Shown: piece after piece, positions 45,490 through 55,742 of the stretch
Numbering within the stretch: position 1 is the first letter of the stretch
Layout: every line of letters begins with the position of its first letter
Source: Manihot esculenta
Taxonomy: Eukaryota; Streptophyta; Magnoliopsida; Malpighiales; Euphorbiaceae
DNA: 64,000 nt
Direction: 5' to 3'
Assembly (NCBI RefSeq): GCF_001659605.2
Contig: NC_035169.2
Coordinates: 4,640,110 to 4,704,109, forward strand
Program-made: the position numbers and the translations under genes
Notes under the pieces: model-generated
Told to the model about the DNA's origin: nothing
What the model saw: only the letters and a program-made list of their open reading frames with translations
The model's database searches: none

Positions 45490-46609
45490 TAAAACACAAG
45501 AAAATTAAGAAAGAAAAAGAAGTGGATAAACATACAGCTTTTGATGATGTGAAAGATGAATATAGCTACATCCATATTCTGATTTGAGTGACTTAAGCAA
45601 ACTGGGTTGACGATTTGCAATTCTCCATGCATAGGTTTTCATTACAAACTCATATGATAACATAAAAATAATAAGATTCATTGATAAAATAAAAATAATA
45701 AGATCCGTTGAGATAGTGACACATGAATGTAGAGTATGATAAGACTTTATGCATTATTTTATTCTGTTTGAGGAAAGTCCAACCTAAAGGATATAAAAAT
45801 TAAATTTCAGCACCTTAGATCTTACTATTATTCAGATTAGGTAGGCCGATCATTTTAAAGCCCATAATCAACGAGTAGATCTCTCTTAAATACGTAGGAC
45901 ATCATTAGGGTCATGGTTGTCTATGTGATAGAATTGACAAACATGACACGCGCGATGGACAAGTCATTGGCTAACCGACTCCATTAACGAGCCGTCTGAC
46001 ATATCTGCCGCAACACACTATTATTCAATCTAAGGGGACGTCAACAAAAACGTACCAAGATGAACCAATCACATTCAAAGACAGATTTTTCAACTTTACC
46101 AGTATATTACAAACACAAATCCTTCTCTAAACCTCAATCTCGACGAATCGAATTTCAATCTTATTAATTTCCAATCATCTATCCAAATTTATTAACTTTC
46201 CCGTGAAATCAAGCTTATTGTCCACGTCTTCTTGAATCCATCGAATCTAAGATATCATCATCAAAAGCTGTAAGAGAAGAAATTAATGCAATTGATAAAT
46301 GAACAATGAAAAAGAATTTAAAATAAAATGAAAAATCAAAGTCTAAATTAGTTCCATGCAGCATTACCATAAAGTGACAGATCTCTCAAGAGTCAAGACT
46401 TTATGCAATTCTCTCAAAGCTCCACCTAAAACCTTTCTTGAATTGAAAGCCAAGCCAAAGCCTTTCACAAGTAAATGTAAGATAAAAGAGCATCAAGTAA
46501 TAGAGAGATAGTGTGTGCAATATTAGGTATGATACTGTTTAAAATATAAAAATAAAAAATCACAGAATTTAGAGATACACATGTATTAGCAATTTTTTAT
46601 AACACAACA
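45490..46609 (-). other. 3' flank of CNL locus 3, copy of the 10450-11518 region
   Basis: Aligns with 10450-11518 (locus 2) and partly with 54878-55500 (locus 5), with scattered changes. It keeps a 78-bp segment (about 46418-46495, CTCCACCTAAAACC...) that is also in locus 5 but missing from loci 2 and 4. Confidence 0.75.
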
Positions 46610-46703
46610 TCAAATACAAATATTATTAGATTCAACAATTGCCATATTTTCATCTGACTCAATAGACACAATAGAAGCTGAAGTAGACAATTCCTCAATA
46701 GAC
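46610..46703 (-). other. Small 3' exon copy at locus 3
   Basis: Homologous to 11519-11621. Open for 30 codons in the same frame, with a 9-nt in-frame deletion compared with locus 2. The exon 2 frame of locus 3 ends at the old donor in exactly the phase that would enter this frame, but the donor GGTATG has changed to GATATG. Confidence 0.5.
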
Positions 46704-46843
46704 CTGGAATCGAAATTAAATATAAATAAAATTATTATCTTTTCCTTGAATTATAGGCATATACTAAAATATTTCAAATGCATATAAATCAAGAAGGGAG
46801 AATTTAGTTTAAATAATAATTTTGGATGAAGGGAAAAGATAAT

Positions 46844-47788
46844 TTATACATATCTAATCGTCTGATGAATCATGTCAGAACCGTTAATAACAATTTTAGG
46901 AATATGAGCAATCTTGAACCAATCTTCACCTTTTCCACGTTCACATCTTTTGCTCAATTCATCACAATCTTTAATCTCCAATTGTTGGAGAGACGCGGTA
47001 TTTTGTATGCATACTGGCAATTCTTTGATATATTTACAATATTCCAATTTTAAGAACCGGAGAGTGTTGGAAGATCCTTGAAGAAGCCATTCTGGAAAAT
47101 CCACCAATTTTGGTAACATTGCAAGTATCAGCTTTTGAAGGTTGAATTGAGCCAAGTGTTTATTACTTTTTCCATTTTCCTCCAATGTCAAATTGAGGTT
47201 TTCACAATTGACAATATCAAGAATCTCTAATGCAGTGAGGTACTTCATGCTTTGAGGCAAAGAGATTAAGCTTCCACAACATCCAATAATCAGAGTTCGA
47301 AGATGTTTGAGGCCTTGCATATCTTCAAATAAGTGTTCTAGTTCTTCACAGAAAAAAATGCCCAAAAATCTAAGAGATGTCAAGCACCCTATTCCATTCA
47401 TCGGCAAACACTTCTGCTTTGTGGAAAACTGTAGAACTCTAAGATTGATCAAGTACCTTATATCACTAGGTAACTCCTCAATACCTTCACATAATAGTAA
47501 AGTTTGTAAATTGTATAACTTGCAAATGGAATTGGGAAGCTTTTTACAGAAAAAAATGCGCAAATATCTCAAATGCTTTAGAGCACCAATCCAATCTAGT
47601 GATATTTCTAATTTGGAATGAGCCAAATTCAACATTCGCAAATATTGAAATCTCAATAAATATGAATCCAAGTTTGATTGGCTGCTAGGACTCTTTTCAT
47701 CACTCTGGATTATGTCAGTTCGCACATGGTCTAAACCTTGTAAAAGGGTGGAAAGATCTTGGGGAAGTGAAGTGAAGTTGGGAAATAG
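46844..47788 (-). pseudogene. CNL locus 3, LRR remnant without NB-ARC
   Basis: An open LRR frame homologous to residues about 430-740 of the locus 2 exon 2. It is open from the breakpoint at 47788 (FPNFTSLPQDLS) to a TAA at 46844. The NB-ARC and coiled coil are absent. At 47788/47789 the sequence changes abruptly to a block matching 62341 onward. Near the C-terminus one base is missing compared with locus 2, changing the tail to SDMIHQTIRYV. Two LRRs carry the same IFFC core, from two near-identical 15-nt stretches (47367-47351 and 47560-47546, approximately). It lacks a start and the switch domain, so it cannot make a receptor alone. Confidence 0.85.
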
Positions 47789-49555
47789 CCTCCCTTTTCA
47801 GAAATGCAGTCATTTGTGATAAGAAAATTGAGGAAAACAAGATTATATACGGAGTAGCTTTTGGGAATAAAAGTACTTGAAATAGAAACAAAGTGATGAT
47901 TTGTTTTAATAGATTTTATAAATTAAAACTGAATTTTTTTTTATTTAATAGATTTTGTAGATAGGGTAAATGAATATTAATCCAACCCAACGAGATCTCA
48001 AATTTAATTCTTATGACGGGTGAGAAAAATGAAAACTGTTTAAAACAAAAAGAGAAGAAGAAAATTGCAATTGAAAAAGTTGATTTTAAGAAAGAACAAA
48101 AAAATTTAAGAAAATAATGCGATTGGACGATGAAATAAATAATTAAATTAAAAAACTTGGTTGAAGGTAATTAAAGTTGAAAGATGATGAAAATAAATAA
48201 TCAAATTAAAAAACTCAGTTGAAAGGTTTACCGTAAAACATTGATTAAAAAGATGATTTATTTAATTGTTTATTATTTGGTTATAGTGTTCAAATAAACG
48301 AATCCAACAATTATTTTTTAAAATTAAATTAATTCGCGTAGCGTTTAAATTAATTTCTAGTTAATTAATAATTCCATCAAGGGTATAGATTTAATTAATT
48401 AACTATTTAAGAAAAAGAAGAACTCAAGCTTCATCAATAATAGTAAGCAAATTATTTAAACCAAATCAATTAATTTCTTAATATAAACAAATATGCTAAT
48501 TACTATTTGTATTAACATAATTAAATAATTATGTATTTACTTGCGTTAACTAGCAATATATTGTCTTCTTAAAAGATTCAATGGATCTCTTGAATTTCTA
48601 AAAAGATAACAATGAGGTGGTGTTTTTCGAAAACAAAAATTGATATAAATATAAATTAAGAACAAAATCTCACAACTTAATAAATTTCACTTAATTAATT
48701 TTCAATTGAAAAATAGAGTTTAGCCTTTAAAGGTTATAACAAAATTGCAGAAAAATAAAAGAAGGAGAAGAAAAATTCGGTCAAAAAGGAACCGAGAAAG
48801 AGAGAGAAGATGTTGAGAAGAGATGTGTTAGTCTACTTTTAGGACAACCTTTATATAGATTTTTCTCAAACAAAAACATAATTATTCGTAATTTAAAAGA
48901 AAAAGTAAAATAAATCAATTATTTTTAGGATAACTCTTATCCTAATCCTGATCTGATTGTGTTTTAATTTATCTGAAATAGTTTTGAACCGTGTATGACA
49001 GGCAGAACAGTAATCCTGTAATCTGTCTGTTTGGCTTGGAGTCTGGCTTGGAGCATAACCTTGGGTAAGACTGTACATTTCAGTCAGAAAAAGTTTTAAA
49101 ATAATCTTTTTTGGGCATTTTTTCATTTTCAGCTCAAAATTTGTCCAAAATCAAAATTCAAGTAAAAACCAATTGTTTATATCAAAATCATAGCAAAATT
49201 ATGAAATTTAATATGAAAAAAATGGTGAGTTTTGCAACTCATTAGATTTCCCATACTTATAGTTTTGCTTGTTCTCAAGCATAGAAATTCAAATCCTTAA
49301 AAAAAAATAATAAAAACATAGCCCTGTTCTCAACAATTTGAAACTTAATTTGTCTACAACAAAAAGCTAAATTGTCATGCAATAAGATAATAGTAGAAAT
49401 AGTTTAATTTCACCAAAGTTCTTTTCAATAAATCTCATTTTTAAAACGTGTTTTTCAAGACGTAAAGTTGACTCTTTATTCAATTTCAAGCACACAAAAT
49501 ATTTAGAATGCCATTAATATTAAACTATCATTTTGAAAGAATAAACTCTTAGAAA
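47789..49555. other. Duplicated block, copy of 62341-64000
   Basis: Starts GCCTCCCTTTTCAGAAATGC, matching GCCTCCCTTCACAGAAATGC at 62341, and follows it to the right edge of the window with many small differences. AT-rich, no gene supported. Phrases such as GAGTTTTGCAACTCAT and TTAATTTCTAGTTAATTAATAAT look like decayed LTR or untranslated retrotransposon sequence, which is a guess. Open frame 48893-49126 shows nothing recognisable. Confidence 0.6.
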
Positions 49556-50041
49556 CTCTTGGTTAGACCGATAAAATTTAAAGAATTTGAGGAGTTTTAT
49601 TACACTTCCTACTATATTTTGCCTGAAACCGGTGAAGTGAATGTGAAACAAATGATTACTGAGTCACTTGCCTCAGATTATTCAACTGAGGTTACTACTA
49701 GCTCCACTCATGGTCACATAACTAAAGGCATGGGGCGAGTTTTAAACTACCCAAAATGGGTGATACTCTCGCAAACATTGATTTTTCATACAGAATCACC
49801 TTAAGAGGTCACTAAATACCATACTATTTGAGCCATCAGGTTGGTAACCAAATAACCAAATGACTAGAGGAGTGGGTAATAGGAGTCCAATTTATAATTT
49901 TTGCTTTTGTTATTTTTCTCTTTTTTATATTACTTTTTCTTTCTTTTCTTGATGACACCCTTTTAATTTACACATAAAAGTATGTTATAGACAATGTGTT
50001 TAAAGTCATTCTTAACAAAGGGCAACAATTCATTTAAAAGA
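49556..50041 (+). other. Unassigned segment
   Basis: Contains an 81-codon open frame (49559-49804) with no recognised motif and low-complexity T-rich sequence (49900-49950). Probably retrotransposon-derived, not proven. Confidence 0.3.
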
Positions 50042-50465
50042 TGGAGCTCCCTTAGTTAAAATGGCAGGATCCCTGATGTGGCACATATGGAAGGATCGTA
50101 ACATGTTCATCTTTGAAGGAAAGCAAAAGGTAGCCCTTGAGGTAATCAGACTTGCGTATCAGTATTTTGGGGATTACATCTTTGCCAACTCATCTACTGT
50201 TGAAGAAGACAGGGTGGTACCAAATGATGCAGCAACTGAAGTCTCCTAGCAAGCTCCTCCTCTAAATGTAATCAAATTAAATTTCGATGCAGCCATTGAT
50301 ACCAGGAATTCTAGAGTGAGTGCAGTTGTTTCCCGTGATCATAGAGGCCACCTTTTACTTTGGAGCTGTAGGCTTTAGAACCATAACGTCGATCCTCTCT
50401 TAATGGAGTGCCTAGCATGTAGAGATGCTTTGCTTTTAGCAAAGAATAGGAGTTTGCAGAGGGTA
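50042..50465 (+). pseudogene. LINE 3' coding fragment, second copy
   Basis: Nearly identical to 7050-7475, with the same HIWKDRNMFIFEGK and the RNase H start. It differs by a few substitutions and a 3-bp deletion. Diverges after about 50475. Confidence 0.75.
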
Positions 50466-50776
50466 TTTTTTAGAGTACATTTAAGATATAAAATCTAATA
50501 ATATTATGGACACTAAATTATATCCACGATATTTTTTCAGGTATATAAATATATAATATTCTCTTAGTATATTTCATTCGAAACTTCACAGAAAAATAAA
50601 AAAATTTTAACCACCGTAAACATAATCAAATTAATGAACCGTATTAAATTTATATCAATTCTTTTCGTGTTTATTTTTTTAATCGTGTGATTGTTGGATT
50701 CTTAACAAAGTGATTTTGAAACTGTTATCCAAACATATTAGGGGAGACAAGCGCCTTTACTTATTCAAGATTTGAT

Positions 50777-53700
50777 ACCATTATTAATATTTCACAATGT
50801 TTAAAATTCAAACTTTACATAATTATTTTATCATTAAAAAATATAAATTAAGATGGATACTATTTTTAAAAAAATTAACAAAATAATATAATAAATTTCT
50901 TAATATCTATTATAAATACATTATATATTAGTACTTAACAATAAATTAAATTCTAAAGAAAAAAATTATTAATTAAGAAAACACAAAGATATTTGAAGTT
51001 AAAATAAACAAATAATTGATAAAGCAGTGGATCCAAGGGGGAAAAAATAGAAAAATATGCAAATAAATTCAGACAGATGAAAAAGGTCTAAATAATTAAC
51101 AATTTGAAAAGAATATTTCCATTCTAAGGTGATGAAAATTGTAGAATTAAAATAGACATGTGTACACATGACTTCCCATTAAAAATGAAGAAGATGCCCC
51201 TAATGAATATGGATCTTAAGATCTTGAAATTGCTCATCTCCAAAAATCAAAGGAATGATTCAAGCATAAAACTTACAAACTCAAAACAAATTCTTGTAGT
51301 GTACAAATTTTAGAAGGAAAATTAATTCATTAACAAGGGCAATTCCTTTCGTTAAAGACTTTAAAAAAAAATTAAGTAGCTATAACAAATTATTAATTGT
51401 CATATAAGATATTAGCTGTTTATTTTTTTAAAAAAAAATTAAAAATAATTTTTCAACAAAAAATTTATGAAAGTCCATACATCATCTAAAATGACGGATT
51501 ATCTGTCTGCTTTCCATATACTAAAATGTTTATGAACAATGACAGATTATGAGCTTTTCGAGTTGGAGAGAAAATAGGTGGTGGGTTAATGAAAGAGTCT
51601 AATTAGATATATCTCTCCAAGAGGTTCTCTTGCATATTAGGTCGGCAATTGTAACACTGAAGTTTCTGATTTTTGAAATTTCTGTTGGAAATATATATCA
51701 ACAATCAACTATAGCTTCTCTTTGATTTGACTTGGTTTTTACCTTGACATTCTTCAATCGAGTCTCTAGTGTTATTCTTGATTGCAAAGTTTAAGCTTTG
51801 GGAAGTAAAATCAGTATTGAAGAGTAGGAAATCTAGAAAAAATTTGAACTGTATACTAAAATTTTCAGCAGATGGACACAGCTTCAACGAGTAAGCTTGA
51901 ATTAAGATATCCAATCATGAATACATCAATAAAGTTCACATTGATACAAATTAAAAACTCCCATAACATCAATTGCCTTGCTTATTATTATTATTATTTT
52001 TTCTGAATAACTGAATATTTCATTCTGTTCATATACAAGATTTTTTGGCCAGTCATCTTATTCTGCAGAAATTGGTCAGAAATAAAAGATAAAAGAAGCA
52101 TTAAAAATATTTAAATTAAGAAAAAGGAGAGAAAAGATATGAAAAGGGAGGAATGTGAGCCTCTACCTGAATTCTGTGCAGGTATGGAAAAGCTTCAGCA
52201 TGGATTCTCAGTCAGTTCTCTAAACACATTTTTCACTTGGTTTAGAACATTATTAAACATTAGTTTTCAACAGAAAGCAATTCCATGAACAAAAAGCAAC
52301 AGAACCTTGAAGCCATAAAACAATGGAAAATTCACTAATTGGTCTTGTGATACAGGGAAGCTCATTAGTTGAGTTTAAAAAAATAGATTAAAACTATCCT
52401 GAAATTTTAAAAAATCTACTAATTAGTCCTGTTGTTAATTTTAACTGTTAAACGTTTTACTATTTAGTTCATGTGATATAGAAAAATTTATTAGCTGATT
52501 TCTCAGTTTCGTAAAAATATCTACTAATTATTCCCTTTATATCGAGGGCATTTTAGATTTTTTTACGGTATTTAATGGTTAAAATTAATAGACAGACTAA
52601 CTAGTAGACTTTTTAAAATCTCATAAACGTTTTAATATATTTTTCAAAATTGAGAGACTACCTAATTAATTTCCCAATACCACAAGGATGAATTAGTAAA
52701 TTTCTCTAAAACACAAGAAAATTAAGAAAGAAAAAGAAGTGGATAAACATACAACTTTTGATGATTTGAAAGATGAATATAGCTACATCCATATTCTGAT
52801 TTGAGTGACTTAAGCAAACTGGGTTGATGATTTGCAATTCTCCATGCATAGGTTTTCATTACAAACTCATCTGATAATATAAAAATAATAAGATCCATTG
52901 ATAAAATAAAAATAATAAGATCTCAACTAATAAGATCCGTTGAGATCGTGACACATGAATGTAGAGTATGATAAGACTTTATGCATTATTTTATTCTGTT
53001 TGAGGAAAGTCCAACTTAGAGGATATAAAAATCAAATTTCAGCACCTTAGATCTTACTATTATTCAAATTAGGTAGGTCGATCATTTTAAAGCCCATAAT
53101 CAACGAGTAGATCTCTCTTAAATACGTAGGATATCATTAAGGTCATGGTTGTCTATGCGATAGGATTGACAAACATGACACGCGCGATGGACAAGTCATG
53201 GGCTAACCGACTCCATTAACGAGCCGTCTGACATTTCTGCCGCAATACACTATTATTCAATCTAAGGGGACGTCAACAAAAACGTACCAAGATGAACCAA
53301 TCACGTTCAAAGAAAGATTTTTCAACTTCACCAGTATATTACAAACACAAATCCTTCTCTAAACCTCAATCTCGACGAATCGAATTTCAACCTTATTAAT
53401 TTCCAATCATCTATCCAAATTTATTAACTTTCCCGTGAAATCAAGCTTATTGTCCACGTCTTCTTGAACCCATCGAATCTAAGATATCATCATCAAAAGC
53501 TGTAAGAGAAGAAATTAATGCAATTGATAAATGAACAATGAAAAAGAATTTAAAATAAAATGAAAAGTCAAAGTCTAAATTAGTTCCATGTAGCATTAAC
53601 ATAAAGTGACAGATCTCTCAAGAGTCAAGACTTTATGCAATTCTCTCAAAGAGCATCAAGTAATAGAGAGATAGTGTGTGCAACATTAGGTATGATACTG

Positions 53701-54339
53701 TTTAAAATATAAAAATAAAAAATCACAATAGTTTAGAGATACACATGTATTAGCAATTTTTTACAACACAACATCAAATACAAATATGACTAGATTCAAC
53801 AATTGCCATATTTTCATCTGAGTTCCCAGGCTCAATAGACGCAATAGAAGCTGAAGTAGACAATTCCTCAATAGACCTGAAATCGAAATTAAATATAAAT
53901 AAAATTATTATATTTTCCTTGAATTATAGGCATATACTAGAATATTTCAAATGCATATAAATCAAGAAGGGAGAATTTAGTTTAAATAATTATTTTGGAT
54001 GAAGGGAAAAGATAATTTATACATACCTAATCGTCTGATGAATCGATATCAGAACCGTTAATAACAATTTTAGGAATATGAGCAATCTTGGACCAATCTT
54101 CACCTTTTCCACGTTCACATCTTTTGCTCAATTCATCACAATCTTTAATCTCCAATTGTTGGAGAGACGCGGTATTTTGTATGCATACTGGCAATTCTTT
54201 GATATATTCACAATTTTCCAATTTTAAGAACCGGAGAGCGTTGGAAGATCCTTGAAGAAGCCATTCTGGAAAATCCACCAATTTTGGTAACTCCTTAAGC
54301 ATCAGCTTTTGAAGGTTGAATTGAGCAAAGTGTTTATCA
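50777..54339 (-). repeat. Segmental duplication of 8523-12084
   Basis: Constant offset of 42255 from at least 9450 to 12084 and only a few differences at the left end (for example 50777-50960). It includes the fold-back element, the 3' exon (53876) and the LRR tail. It ends abruptly at 54339 next to the compound element. The MITE-containing interval 7748-8523 is missing just to its left. Confidence 0.9.
54027..54339 (-). pseudogene. CNL locus 4, LRR tail (recent copy of locus 2)
   Basis: The last 313 bp of the coding region, apparently identical to 11772-12084, ending at the same TAG with the same 3' donor. Coding similarity ends at 54339 within the codons for the LRR equivalent to LEENGKDDKHFAQF. 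Everything upstream is replaced by the compound element. It is a gene fragment only. Confidence 0.92.
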
Positions 54340-54360
54340 GTGGGGGAGGCGACCTAATTC

Positions 54361-54877
54361 CCAGAGGAAGGAATTGGGCCAAATCCACTCGGGCTAGGGC
54401 GGGCCGTAATGGCTCCCCCGAGGGACAAATCCTGCCTGGAACCCGTGAGGGTGAAGGGATGTTAAGAGCTGCTCACGACGCCAGTGGAAAGCCCGAGGTG
54501 GCAAGAGGCCAGGCGAGGGATAGCCCTGGGCCGTGAGTGGTAATAGTGCCGTGCGTACGGGCCGGGCTGTTACATAAAAAAGGCGCCTTTTTATGTAACA
54601 GCCCGGCCCTTTTCCACCGGCACTGTTACCACTCACAGCCCGGACTGGCTCCAGCGCTGTGAGCCAGAGGAAGGAATTGGGCCAAATCCACTCGGGCTAG
54701 GGCGGGCCGTAATGGCTCCCCCGAGGGACAAATCCTGCCTGGAACCCGTGAGGGTGAAGGGATGTTAAGAGCTGCTCACGACGCCAGTGGAAAGCCCGAG
54801 GTGGCAAGAGGCCAGGCGAGGGATAGCCCTGGGCCGTGAGCGGTAACAGTGCCGGGGATCACGTCCGGGCTGTTACA
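54361..54877 (+). mobile_element. Compound element: two direct copies of a G+C-rich inverted-repeat element
   Basis: The right copy (54594-54877, 284 bp) starts TGTAACAGCCCGG and ends CCGGGCTGTTACA, with inverted ends similar over about 50 bp, including CCGGCACTGTTACC(A/G)CTCAC. The left copy is truncated and spans 54361-54574. The copies are offset by 303 bp and differ at few positions. Between them is TAAAAAAGGCGCCTTTTTA, so the junction forms a near-perfect 51-bp palindrome (54559-54609). G+C content is far above the neighbourhood. Either a MITE or short LTR-like element; no protein. 54340-54360 is extra sequence of unknown origin. Confidence 0.75.
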
Positions 54878-55500
54878 TATGTGCCGCAACAAACTACTGT
54901 TCAATCTGAGGGGACGTCAACAAAAATGTACCAAGATGAACCAATCACATTCAAACACTGATTTTTCAACTTTACCAGTATACTACAAACACAAATCTTT
55001 CTCTAAACCTCAATCTGCACGAATAAGATTTCAACCTTATTAATTTTCAATTATCCATCAAAATTTATTAATTTCTCGTGAAATCACGCTTCTTGTCCAC
55101 GTGGATACATCTTCTTGAACCCATAGAATCTAAGATATCATCATCAAAAGCTGTAAGAGAAGAAATTAATGCAATTGATAAATGCATAATGAAAAAGAAT
55201 TTAGAATAAAATAAAAAATCAAAGTCTAAATTAGTTCCTATGTAGAATTGCCATAAAGTGACGGATCTCTCAAGAGTCAAGGCTTTATGCAATTCTCTCA
55301 AAGCTCCACCTAAAACCTTGCTTGAATTGAAAGCCAAACCAAAGCTTTTCACAAGTAAATGTAAGATAAAAGAGCATCAAGTAATAGAGAGACAGTTTGT
55401 GTAACATTAGGTATGACACTATTTACAATATAAAAATATAAAGTGATAAGAGTTTAGAGATACACATGTATTAGCAATTTTTTATAATACAACAACAAAT
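54878..55500 (-). other. 3' flank of CNL locus 5
   Basis: Homologous to 10985-11518 and 46005-46609. A minus-strand open frame of 94 codons (55068-55352) spans the 78-bp segment missing from loci 2 and 4. No domain recognised. Confidence 0.55.
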
Positions 55501-55597
55501 ACAAATATTAATAGATTCAACAATTGCCACATTTTCATCTGAGTTCCCAGACTCAATAGGCACAACAGAAGCTGAAGTAGACAATTTCTCAATAGAC
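55501..55597 (-). other. Small 3' exon copy at locus 5
   Basis: The acceptor TTTATTCCAG lies at 55598. The exon keeps the same open frame as loci 2 and 3 with several substitutions and no stop within the first 33 codons. The locus 5 exon 2 stop lies 13 nt before the donor position, so it is untranslated here. Confidence 0.45.
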
Positions 55598-55742
55598 CTG
55601 GAATAAAAAATATAAAAATAAAAATATTATATTTTCCTCGAATTATATGCATATTTCTAATGCATATAAATCAAAAAGGAGAATTTAGTTTAAATAATAA
55701 TTTTAGATGAAGGGAAAAGATAAATTATACATACTTAATCAT

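Noticed and set aside
49559..49804. 81-codon frame next to locus 3
   Set aside because: No motif and no second copy in the window. Surroundings look like decayed transposon DNA, so it is not called as a gene.
54309..54636. Open frames of 75 and 80 codons across the compound G+C-rich element
   Set aside because: High G+C lowers stop frequency. The frames cross the junction between unrelated sequences and have no domain.
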